From assembly GCF_009696685.2 (NCBI RefSeq), contig NZ_CP102355.1:897001-961000 (forward strand): a stretch of DNA of 64,000 bases, given 5' to 3'. The notes beneath the pieces are model-generated. The model was not told the DNA's origin, made no database searches, and saw only the letters and a list, made by a program, of their open reading frames with translations. This DNA is from Paracoccus sp. SMMA_5_TC (GTDB lineage Bacteria > Pseudomonadota > Alphaproteobacteria > Rhodobacterales > Rhodobacteraceae). Of this stretch, positions 10,109 through 18,169 are shown in pieces; the stretch's first letter is position 1; each line of letters opens with the position of its first letter. The position numbers were made by a program, and so were the translations under genes.

Positions 10109-10663
10109 ATGTCCGAGCAGAAATTTCCCGGCTGGCATGGCACCACCATCCTGGCCGTGCGCCGTGGCGGCAAGGTGGTGATCGCCGGCGACGGCCAGGT
10201 CAGCGTCGGCCAGACGGTGATGAAGGGCAGCGCGCGCAAGGTGCGGCGGCTGAAGCCGGGCGGGCATGACGTGGTGGTGGGCTTTGCCGGATCGACCGCC
10301 GATGCCTTCACCCTGCTCGAGCGGCTGGAAAAGAAGCTCGAGGCCGCGCCCGGCCAGCTGGCGCGCGCCTGCGTGGAACTGGCCAAGGACTGGCGGACGG
10401 ACAAATACCTGCGCAACCTCGAGGCGATGTTGCTGGTCAGCGACGGCCGCGACATCTTCGTGGTGACGGGCGCAGGCGATGTGCTGGAACCCGAACATGA
10501 CGTGGCCGCCATCGGCTCGGGCGGCAATTACGCCCTGGCGGCGGCACGCGGGTTGATGGAAAGCGATCTGGATGCCGAGGCGCTGGCCCGCCGCGCCATG
10601 GCGATCGCCGCCGACATCTGCGTCTATACCAACGGCAACCTGACGGTCGAGGTGATGGGCTAG
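10109..10663 (+). CDS. hslV: ATP-dependent protease peptidase subunit HslV
   Basis: The 184-residue protein is the proteasome-like peptidase of the HslUV (ClpYQ) machine. The ATG at 10109 gives [13 protein letters not shown], in which the catalytic threonine T12 is exposed after removal of an 11-residue N-terminal extension; enterobacterial HslV has only the initiator Met before it. [13 protein letters not shown] and [12 protein letters not shown] are family hallmarks. hslU follows after an 83-bp GC-rich spacer containing a GGGGGC/GCCCCC hairpin at 10663-10678. Confidence 0.97.
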   Translation: MSEQKFPGWHGTTILAVRRGGKVVIAGDGQVSVGQTVMKGSARKVRRLKPGGHDVVVGFAGSTADAFTLLERLEKKLEAAPGQLARACVELAKDWRTDKYLRNLEAMLLVSDGRDIFVVTGAGDVLEPEHDVAAIGSGGNYALAAARGLMESDLDAEALARRAMAIAADICVYTNGNLTVEVMG

Positions 10664-10746
10664 GGGGCGCCAGCCCCCGCGGCCCGCCGGCCCTCGATGG
10701 GCGGGCGGGGCGCAGCTTCGCCCAGCCGGCCACAGAAAGGCAGAAC

Positions 10747-12054
<1,308 letters not shown>

Positions 12055-12121
12055 ATTGCGGCTTTGACGGAACCGGTGATCGCGGGCATGGTTCTTCTGG
12101 ACGCATAGGGAAAGGGTCGCC

Positions 12122-12307
12122 ATGAACTACGTCTTGGGCATCATCATCTTTCTGCTGGATGTCTGGGCCATCGCCTCGATCATCAACACCAACGAACGCA
12201 CCACCACCAAGCTGATCTGGATCCTGCTGGTCGCGATCCTGCCGGTGCTGGGGCTGATCATCTGGTGGTTCGCCGGACCCAAGGCGAATTACGGCGCCCG
12301 CAGCTAG
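12122..12307 (+). CDS. Small PLDc_N-domain membrane protein
   Basis: A 61-residue protein made of two hydrophobic helices (about 3-21 and 30-50) separated by an INTNERTTTK loop, ending WWFAGPKANYG. This is the stand-alone phospholipase-D nuclease N-terminal (PLDc_N) fold, a membrane module with no catalytic residues of its own. Function is unknown. Its TAG stop shares the palindrome CTAG (12304-12307) with the stop of the convergent Smr gene. Confidence 0.75.
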   Translation: MNYVLGIIIFLLDVWAIASIINTNERTTTKLIWILLVAILPVLGLIIWWFAGPKANYGARS

Positions 12308-12936
12308 GTCTGGCGGCGCAGATAGACGTAATAGGCACCGTCGCCGCCGTGGCGGCGGTGGGCGGGCGTGACCTGCAGCACCGCCGCCGACAGCGGCGGC
12401 ATATGTAGCCAATGGGGCACCGCATGGCGCAGCGCCCCCGGCCGCACCGGCAGCGGCGCATCGGGCCCGCCTGCCCGGCCCTTGCCGGTAATCACCAGCA
12501 CCAGCCGCCTGCCCGACGCCTGGGCTTGCAGGATGAAGCGGGTCAGCACCGGCTGCGCGACCGCCAGGGTCATGCCGTGCAGATCCAGACGCGCCTCGGG
12601 TTGCAGCTTGCCGCGGGTCATGTGGCGGTGGGTCTTGTGATCCATGCGCAGGGGTTGGGCGTCCAGCGCCTCGCGCAGGGGCGGGCTCAGATCAACGCGA
12701 ATTCCCTGACCCGGCAGCTTGCGATCGCCCGGGCGGGTGCCGATGCCGAAGGTGGACAGGTCGGGACGCTCGCTCCGGGCTGCCGGCGGTGGCTCGGCCG
12801 GTCCTGCCCGGGTGCTGTCCAGCGATGGCGGCGCGGGCGCCACCACGCGGTGCGGATGCAGCGGCTGGGTTGTGGCGGCAATGCGCGACCACAGGGCCTT
12901 CTCATCGGCCGAGAGGCCCCGGCGGCGGCGCGCCAT
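12304..12936 (-). CDS. Smr/MutS2-C-domain protein
   Basis: The 210-residue protein has a disordered Pro/Arg-rich N-terminus and an Smr domain from about 115 to 208, beginning LDLHGMTLAVAQ with the VLVITGKGRAG loop that is diagnostic of Smr. Smr domains are nicking endonucleases or nucleic-acid binders in MutS2 and related proteins; small bacterial Smr proteins of this type have no firmly assigned role. It starts 3 bp after the end of the upstream Tim44-like gene, so the two form an operon. Confidence 0.8.
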   Translation of the reverse strand: MARRRRGLSADEKALWSRIAATTQPLHPHRVVAPAPPSLDSTRAGPAEPPPAARSERPDLSTFGIGTRPGDRKLPGQGIRVDLSPPLREALDAQPLRMDHKTHRHMTRGKLQPEARLDLHGMTLAVAQPVLTRFILQAQASGRRLVLVITGKGRAGGPDAPLPVRPGALRHAVPHWLHMPPLSAAVLQVTPAHRRHGGDGAYYVYLRRQT

Positions 12937-12939
12937 GGC

Positions 12940-13596
12940 TCAGGCCGTGGCGACGAGTTGCCAGTTCGGATCGTCCTGCCCCATGCGGCGGGCAAAGGTC
13001 CAGACATCGCGTTGCTTGCGGGCGGCGCGGGGATCGCCCTCGACCACATTCCTCTGCGAGTCGCGGGTGGCGGTGATCATTTCGCCGACAAAGCGCACGG
13101 ACAGTTCGGCCATGCCGGTGTCGGGGTTGAACTCTGCCCCGGCCAGAGCCGTTTCCCGCGTGCCAAGGAACTGCGCCTCGGTGGTCAGGCCGCGGGCGGT
13201 GCGCTCGGCAATGACCGCCTCGAAGGCTTCGGCGACGGGCGGCGCCAGAAAGCCGCGCACCTCGGACAGGTCGCCGCGCTCGAAGGCCATCAGGATCATT
13301 TCATAGGCCGACTTGGCTCCGGCCAGAAATGGTCCCACCGCAAAATCGGGCTCGACCCGGCGCATCTGTTCCAGCGCCCGTGCGGTGGCGCTGCCCGGCT
13401 CGGCATGGTCGGCGATGTCGCTTTCCTGCACCTCGGCACTGCCCTCGATCACCTCGAAGCGCTTGCGCGCGGTCTGATCCTCGGGCAGGCGCGGGGCCTC
13501 GAACCCGTCGCGCGTGCCCAGCACCCCGCGCAGCCGCAGGATCAGAAAGACGGCGATCGCGGCCAGAACCAGAAGCTGCAGGATGGGGTTGGACAT
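12940..13596 (-). CDS. Tim44-like domain membrane protein (TimA-type adaptor)
   Basis: The ATG at 13596 gives 218 residues beginning MSNPILQLLVLAAI, a single N-terminal membrane helix; an upstream in-frame ATG at 13659 has no such fit. The C-terminal two thirds (about 75-215) have the Tim44/Mba1 pattern FLAGAKSAYEMILMAFERGD and a final WTFARRMG...PNWQLVAT. Bacterial Tim44-like proteins are inner-membrane anchored with an inferred role in export or respiratory-complex biogenesis. It is divergent from fxsA and near secB, an arrangement common in this order. Confidence 0.82.
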   Translation of the reverse strand: MSNPILQLLVLAAIAVFLILRLRGVLGTRDGFEAPRLPEDQTARKRFEVIEGSAEVQESDIADHAEPGSATARALEQMRRVEPDFAVGPFLAGAKSAYEMILMAFERGDLSEVRGFLAPPVAEAFEAVIAERTARGLTTEAQFLGTRETALAGAEFNPDTGMAELSVRFVGEMITATRDSQRNVVEGDPRAARKQRDVWTFARRMGQDDPNWQLVATA

Positions 13597-13704
13597 ATGC
13601 GGACCCAGGACTTTGTAGAAGCGGTGTTGCATGCTTATGTAGGGTGGAGACCGGCCCAAGTCCAGTTTGTGCCGGCAATTGATGTGCCAGCAAAGAGGCG
13701 CCGC

Positions 13705-14283
13705 ATGTGGCTGTTATGGCTGTTCGTGTTTCTGCCGATCGTCGAGATCGCGCTGTTCGTCCAGATCGGGGGGCTGATCGGCGTGCTGCCGGTGCTGGCG
13801 CTGGTCATCGCCTCGACCCTCGCCGGGGTTGCGGTCATGCGCAGCCAGGGGGGGCGCGCGGTCCAGGATGTGCAGCAGGCCATGCGCGACATGCGCGACC
13901 CGGCACAACCGATGGCGCATGGCGCGTTGCGCATGATCGGGGGCGTGTTGCTGGTGCTGCCGGGTTTTCTGACAAGCAGCCTTGGGCTCTTGCTGCTGCT
14001 TCCGGCCGTGCGCAGGCTGATCCTGCGCCGGATGTCGGCGCATGTGCGCGTGGTGGGCAGTGCCGCGGGCTATAGCCGCCAGACCTGGACGACGGCTGGC
14101 GATTTCGCTCAGGACGACCCCGCCGTGTTCCGTCGCCGTCCGGGGTGGGACGATGGGATCATCGACGGTGAATATTCGGTCCAGGACGATCCGCCCGGCC
14201 CGGTACGCGACCACCTGACGGACCAGCGGCCAACGGGCGATAGCTCGGGCCGTCGCGGCAACTCGGGCTGGACGCGGCATTGA
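13705..14283 (+). CDS. fxsA: FxsA family membrane protein
   Basis: The ATG at 13705 gives a 192-residue protein opening MWLLWLFVFLPIVEIALFV, then a second hydrophobic segment around 28-43, a short amphipathic stretch, a helix at about 75-100 and a polar tail. This is the FxsA (suppressor of F exclusion of phage T7) family: a cytoplasmic-membrane protein of unknown biochemical activity. It is divergent from the Tim44-like gene (108 bp between starts) and precedes secB. Confidence 0.88.
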   Translation: MWLLWLFVFLPIVEIALFVQIGGLIGVLPVLALVIASTLAGVAVMRSQGGRAVQDVQQAMRDMRDPAQPMAHGALRMIGGVLLVLPGFLTSSLGLLLLLPAVRRLILRRMSAHVRVVGSAAGYSRQTWTTAGDFAQDDPAVFRRRPGWDDGIIDGEYSVQDDPPGPVRDHLTDQRPTGDSSGRRGNSGWTRH

Positions 14284-14332
14284 GCGCCGCCCCGGCGGAT
14301 GTTAGAACCGCGCCAGTTCCGAGGAGTTTTTC

Positions 14333-14851
14333 ATGAACGACGATACCCAGAACGGCGCCGCACCCGCCGATGCGCAGCCGGCCCCCCCGACTGTCAGGTT
14401 GCAGATCCTGACCCAGTATATCCGCGACCTGTCCTTTGAAAACGCTTTGGCGCAAAAGGGTCTGCCAGGCGGCGATCTGCAGCCCGAGGTCGCGGTTCAG
14501 GTCAGCCTGGATGCGCGCAAGCGCCCGACCGAACACCAGTATGAGGTCATCAGCAAGTTCCGGGTGCAATCGACCAATGCCCCCGACAAGGCGCCGCTGT
14601 TCCTGTGCGAGGTCGATTACGGCGGCATCTTTCATGTCGAAGGCGTGCCCGAGGATCAGCTGCACCCGTTCCTGATGATCGAATGTCCGCGGATGATGTT
14701 TCCCTTTGTGCGCCGGATCGTGTCGGACATGACCCGCGACGGTGGCTTTCCGCCCTTCAACATGGACCCGGTGGATTTCGTGGCCCTGTATCGCCAGGAA
14801 ATCGCCCGCCGGATGCAGGCCGAACGGCCCGCCGACCAGCCCCTGTCCTGA
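14333..14851 (+). CDS. secB: Protein-export chaperone SecB
   Basis: The 172-residue protein matches alphaproteobacterial SecB: QILTQYIRDLSFEN at about 23-36, the CEVDYGGIF beta strand near 93-101, and the conserved C-terminal P-F-N-M-D-P-V-D-F-xx-LY segment. SecB keeps precursors unfolded and hands them to SecA. A GAGGAG ribosome site at 14320-14325 precedes the ATG. It follows fxsA and a divergent Tim44-like gene, consistent with an export-related neighbourhood. Confidence 0.97.
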   Translation: MNDDTQNGAAPADAQPAPPTVRLQILTQYIRDLSFENALAQKGLPGGDLQPEVAVQVSLDARKRPTEHQYEVISKFRVQSTNAPDKAPLFLCEVDYGGIFHVEGVPEDQLHPFLMIECPRMMFPFVRRIVSDMTRDGGFPPFNMDPVDFVALYRQEIARRMQAERPADQPLS

Positions 14852-14927
14852 TCCGGGCAGAAACAAGGCCGATCCGCGCCGCCGATACGGGCGGCGCGAC
14901 ATCATGGCGGGGCACGGGGACAGGGAC

Positions 14928-15545
14928 ATGGCAGCACGCAGGCCGCGGGCATGGCAAAGGATGCTTTCAGGGCGCCGGCTGGACCTTCTGGACCCGACGC
15001 CGGTTGACATCGAACTGGGCGACATCGCCCATGGTCTGGCCTTTGTCGCGCGCTGGAATGGCCAGACCCGCGGCGACTGGGCCTATAGCGTGGCCGAGCA
15101 TTCGCTGCTGGTCGAACAGATCTTCCGCCGTATCGATCCGCAATCGGGCCCGCATTGGCAGCTTGCCGCCTTGCTGCATGATGCGCCGGAATATGTGATC
15201 GGCGACATGATTTCCCCGGTCAAGGCCGCGCTGGGGACAGAGTATGGCGAAATGGATCAGCGACTGATGGCTGCGATTCATCGCCGATTTGGCCTGCCGG
15301 CGCAATTGCCTGCGCCGGTCAAGCGCAACATCAAACGTGCCGATCGTATTTCGGCCTGGCTCGAAGCAACCCGGATCGCCGGTTTTTCCCGGGCCGAGGC
15401 CGATCGTCTGTTTCCCCTGCCCGATCCGGTCTTTTTACAGGGTCTGGAAATAAGACTGAGACCGCCTGCCGAAACCCGCAGCGATTTCGTGGCCAGATGC
15501 AACGAATTGCTGGCTGCAATGGATGGGCTATCGGCGCCGGCGTGA
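14928..15545 (+). CDS. HD-domain phosphohydrolase (YfbR-like)
   Basis: Start 14928 (MAARRPRAWQ) is chosen because GGGGA lies 8 nt upstream; 14904 is an in-frame alternative. The 205-residue protein has the HD-domain metal ligands: a His in VAEHSLL, HD in LLHDAPE and a later Asp in KRADRISAW. It resembles the YfbR/5'-deoxynucleotidase group, which dephosphorylates deoxynucleoside monophosphates, but specificity cannot be read from the sequence. It is probably co-transcribed with secB. Confidence 0.75.
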   Translation: MAARRPRAWQRMLSGRRLDLLDPTPVDIELGDIAHGLAFVARWNGQTRGDWAYSVAEHSLLVEQIFRRIDPQSGPHWQLAALLHDAPEYVIGDMISPVKAALGTEYGEMDQRLMAAIHRRFGLPAQLPAPVKRNIKRADRISAWLEATRIAGFSRAEADRLFPLPDPVFLQGLEIRLRPPAETRSDFVARCNELLAAMDGLSAPA

Positions 15546-15574
15546 AAAGACGACGCCAGGCAGGCTCGGGCCTT

Positions 15575-15883
15575 TCAGATTGCCAGATCTTCCAGACGCT
15601 TGCCGCTTTCCAGCCATTCCTGGACCCATTTCGGTTTGCGCCCGCGGCCGGTCCAGGTCAGATCCGGATCGTCAGGGCTGGCATATTTCGCCGCCACCTT
15701 GCCGCGTGAGGATCGTGAAATCTCCAGTTCCGCCAGGCTGAAGCCATATTCGCGCGCGGCGTTTTCCGCGGCGGCCAGCGCCTCGCGCTTTCTGCGTTCT
15801 TCATAGGTTGAAATGGCGCGATCCAGCTTGCTGCGCAATTCGCGCAACTCTCTCAAGGACATTCCGTCCAGATCGATGGTCAT
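15575..15883 (-). CDS. H-NS family nucleoid protein (HvrA/Spb-like)
   Basis: The 102-residue protein has an N-terminal coiled-coil (about 8-45, MSLRELRELRSKLDRAI and on) and the H-NS DNA-binding core WTGRGRKPKWV at 77-87. HvrA and Spb are H-NS-like proteins of Rhodobacter that tune photosynthesis and redox genes, and hvrA lies beside regA there. The same order, regA then this gene, is seen here, supporting orthology by position. It has its own AT-rich palindromic upstream region, so it may be transcribed separately from regA and perhaps autoregulated. Confidence 0.82.
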   Translation of the reverse strand: MTIDLDGMSLRELRELRSKLDRAISTYEERRKREALAAAENAAREYGFSLAELEISRSSRGKVAAKYASPDDPDLTWTGRGRKPKWVQEWLESGKRLEDLAI

Positions 15884-15922
15884 TGATTATGTTCCTGGGT
15901 TGGCAGATTGTGGAATAAATAT

Positions 15923-15945
15923 TTGCATATCGAATCGTAATGCAA
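15923..15945. promoter_or_regulatory. Palindrome and candidate promoter ahead of the hvrA-like gene
   Basis: TTGCAT at 15923-15928 is mirrored by ATGCAA at 15940-15945 with an 11-nt gap, in an AT-rich stretch (15905-15957) that stands out in this GC-rich genome. On the minus strand the second arm reads TTGCAT and, 18 nt on, TATTTA could serve as -35 and -10. The palindrome would overlap that promoter, fitting an operator. Confidence 0.45.
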
Positions 15946-16028
15946 TGTTTTTTCTCAGCCGGCGGGAATATCCTTTCCGCCGGGGCCCAAGGTATCCGCC
16001 ATTTGCCGCAGATCACGCGGCAATGCGT

Positions 16029-16577
16029 TCAACGCGGGCTGCGCTTGGCCAGGATTCGTTGAAGCGTGCGGCGATGCATGTGCAGGCGTCGCGCGGTTTC
16101 GCTGACATTGCGGTCGCATTGTTCATAAACCCGCTGGATATGTTCCCAACGGATGCGATCGGCCGACATCGGTGTTTCGGGTGGCGGCGGCAGGGTTTCG
16201 CCCTGTGACAGCAACGCGCGCATCACGTCGTCGGCATCGGCGGGTTTCGACAGATAATCGGTCGCGCCCATCTTGACCGCTGCCACTGCTGTGGCAATGG
16301 CGCCATAGCCGGTCAGCACCACGATGCGCGCGTCCGCGCGCGCCTCGCGCAGCGCATCGACGACATCCAACCCGTTGCCATCCTCGAGCCGCAGATCGAC
16401 CACCGCATAGGCCGGCGGCTGGCGGCTCAGCGCGGCGCGCGCCTCGGCGACCGAGGCGGCACGCGTGACCAGAAAACCGCGCTTTTCCATTGCCCGGCTC
16501 AGCCGGTTCAGAAAGATTTCGTCGTCATCGACCAGCAGCAGGCTGGGGTCCGGGCCAAGCTGGGGGGTGTCGTTCAT
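16029..16577 (-). CDS. regA: Redox response regulator RegA (PrrA/ActR family)
   Basis: The 182-residue protein has a receiver domain with acidic pocket DDDE at 17-20, phospho-acceptor D61 (VVDLRLEDGNG) and K109, joined by a Pro-rich linker (about 128-136) to a Fis-type helix-turn-helix ending RTLQRILAKRSPR. This is the compact RegA/PrrA/ActR layout. With RegB it controls respiration, carbon and nitrogen fixation and electron-sink genes by redox state. It is divergent from regB, 180 bp apart, and followed by the hvrA-like gene. The senC/prrC gene found between them in Rhodobacter is missing. Confidence 0.95.
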   Translation of the reverse strand: MNDTPQLGPDPSLLLVDDDEIFLNRLSRAMEKRGFLVTRAASVAEARAALSRQPPAYAVVDLRLEDGNGLDVVDALREARADARIVVLTGYGAIATAVAAVKMGATDYLSKPADADDVMRALLSQGETLPPPPETPMSADRIRWEHIQRVYEQCDRNVSETARRLHMHRRTLQRILAKRSPR

Positions 16578-16697
16578 CTGTAAGCCTCAAGCAGCGTCGG
16601 GTCGATTATGCCGATTTTCCCGGCCGAGGCAAAACCGTCGCCGCGATTTCCACCGCATCCCCGGTCAACGGGATCCTTCGACGGTCCTTGCCTGCGC

Positions 16698-16728
16698 ATT
16701 GATCGCCCATGCGCCAGCCGGTATCAAT
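16698..16728. promoter_or_regulatory. Inverted repeat in the regA-regB divergent region
   Basis: ATTGAT (16698-16703) and ATCAAT (16723-16728) form a perfect 6-bp inverted repeat with a 19-nt gap, and GCGCAT/ATGCGC (16694-16699 and 16709-16714) forms a second, overlapping one. The halves resemble FNR half-sites but the spacing is far too wide for an FNR box. It is a weak operator candidate for a region where autoregulation is expected. Confidence 0.25.
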
Positions 16729-16757
16729 GGCCTGTTCCGGGTCGCAAAGGAGAGGTC

Positions 16758-18098
16758 TTGCCCTTCGGCTTCGTATCACGTCGCATCGACCTGCTGCCGG
16801 GGCAGCCCGGCCCCGAGCCGATTCGCCTGCGCACGCTGATCCTGCTGCGCTGGGTGGCGATTGCGGGCCAACTGGCGGCCGTAGGGGCGGCCCTGCTGAT
16901 CGGGGCACGGTTTGCGCTGGTTCCGGTCCTGGGCATGATCGGTGTTGCGGCCTTGTTGAACGTGTTTCTGTCTGTGGCAGGGGCGCGACGTGTCACGGCG
17001 CGAGAGGTCGCCTGGCAGCTGGGCTTCGATCTGGCGCAGGTGGCCGGACTGCTGGCCTTTACCGGCGGGCTGGAAAACCCGTTCGCGCTGTTGCTGCTGG
17101 CCCCGGTCACGGTGGCGGCCACGACGTTGCCGCTGCGGCACTTGCTGGCCCTGGCAGCGGCCACGCTGGCCATGGTCACCCTGGCCGCGCTGTTTGCGCA
17201 GCCGCTGCACTTCGATCCGGCGGCGCCGGTGCCGCTGCGCCAGCCGCTGCTGGTCGGGCACTGGTTCGCCATTGTCATCGGCGCGGGCTTCTTTGCCGCC
17301 TATGCCCGGCTGGTCGCAGCCGAGGTCAGTGCCAGCGAAGACGCGCTGTTTGCCGCGCGCATGGCGCTGGAGCGGGAACAGCGTCTGCAACATCTGGGCG
17401 GGGTGGTCGCGGCCGCCGCGCATGAGCTGGGCACCCCTCTGGCCACCATCAAGCTGATCAGCAGCGAACTGGCCGATGAACTGGCCGAAGCCCTGCCCGA
17501 CCGGCCGGATCTGGCAGAGGACGTCAGCCTGCTGCGCCAGTCGGCCGACCGTTGCCGCGACATCCTGAAATCGATGGGGGGCGCCGGCCGCGACGATCTG
17601 CTGATCCGGTCAGCCCCCCTGGCCGAGGTTCTGGCCGAGGCGGCCGCACCCCATCAAGGCCGCGGCGCCCGGATCGTGCTGCCGGCGCAGGAACAGACGC
17701 CGATGGTGCAGCGCGATGCTGCCATCATCCACGGCCTGCGCAACCTGATCCAGAACGCCGTCGATTTCGCCGACAGCCGGGTGACGATCCTGGCTGGCGA
17801 CGACCGCCGCGAAATCTGGGTCACGGTTTGCGACGACGGTCCCGGCTTTCCCCCTGCGCTGCTGCCGCGGATCGGCAGCCCGTTCCTGACCACCCGGCCC
17901 CGGGCCGAGGATGGGCGTGGCTACGAAGGCATGGGCCTGGGGCTGTTCATCGCCAAGGCGCTATTGGAAAGGTCGGGCGCCCGCCTGCGCTTTGGCAATG
18001 GCGCGCGCGGGGCCGAGGTCACCGTGACCTGGCCGCGCGACCTGATCGAGGCCCAGTCCCGCGCCGCCTTGGGCCAGAACCCCGAAATTCTGGGCTGA
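16758..18098 (+). CDS. regB: Redox-sensing histidine kinase RegB (PrrB/ActS family)
   Basis: A TTG start at 16758, right after AAGGAGAGG, gives 446 residues; the upstream open frame has no better site. Six hydrophobic segments span about 25-190. The quinone-site motif GGLENPF is at 103-109. The DHp box AAHELGTPLATIK has phospho-acceptor H222, and the redox-active cysteine is C266 in the conserved DRCRDIL, 44 residues on. The catalytic domain carries the N box NLIQNAVDFA and G boxes DDGPGFP and GMGLGLFIA. RegB autophosphorylates under reducing conditions and signals to RegA, encoded divergently. Confidence 0.95.
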   Translation: MPFGFVSRRIDLLPGQPGPEPIRLRTLILLRWVAIAGQLAAVGAALLIGARFALVPVLGMIGVAALLNVFLSVAGARRVTAREVAWQLGFDLAQVAGLLAFTGGLENPFALLLLAPVTVAATTLPLRHLLALAAATLAMVTLAALFAQPLHFDPAAPVPLRQPLLVGHWFAIVIGAGFFAAYARLVAAEVSASEDALFAARMALEREQRLQHLGGVVAAAAHELGTPLATIKLISSELADELAEALPDRPDLAEDVSLLRQSADRCRDILKSMGGAGRDDLLIRSAPLAEVLAEAAAPHQGRGARIVLPAQEQTPMVQRDAAIIHGLRNLIQNAVDFADSRVTILAGDDRREIWVTVCDDGPGFPPALLPRIGSPFLTTRPRAEDGRGYEGMGLGLFIAKALLERSGARLRFGNGARGAEVTVTWPRDLIEAQSRAALGQNPEILG

Positions 18099-18110
18099 CG
18101 CCGGTTTCTG

Positions 18111-18125
18111 TTAACCACTTCTTAA
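18111..18125 (+). promoter_or_regulatory. Perfect CtrA box ahead of the PAS-domain gene
   Basis: TTAACCACTTCTTAA is an exact TTAA-N7-TTAA, the full CtrA recognition sequence. It begins 12 bp after the regB stop and 59 bp before the ATG of the PAS protein, followed by a TATAGT at 18136-18141 that could be a -10. Confidence 0.6.
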
Positions 18126-18169
18126 ATGATCCCGCTATAGTTGTGCGACGGGATCAAGTGGGGTGGCCC

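Noticed and set aside
15959..15983. CCGGCGG/CCGCCGG stem after regA as a terminator
   Set aside because: The T-run lies on the wrong side for regA transcription, so it would not terminate it; no other role is supported.
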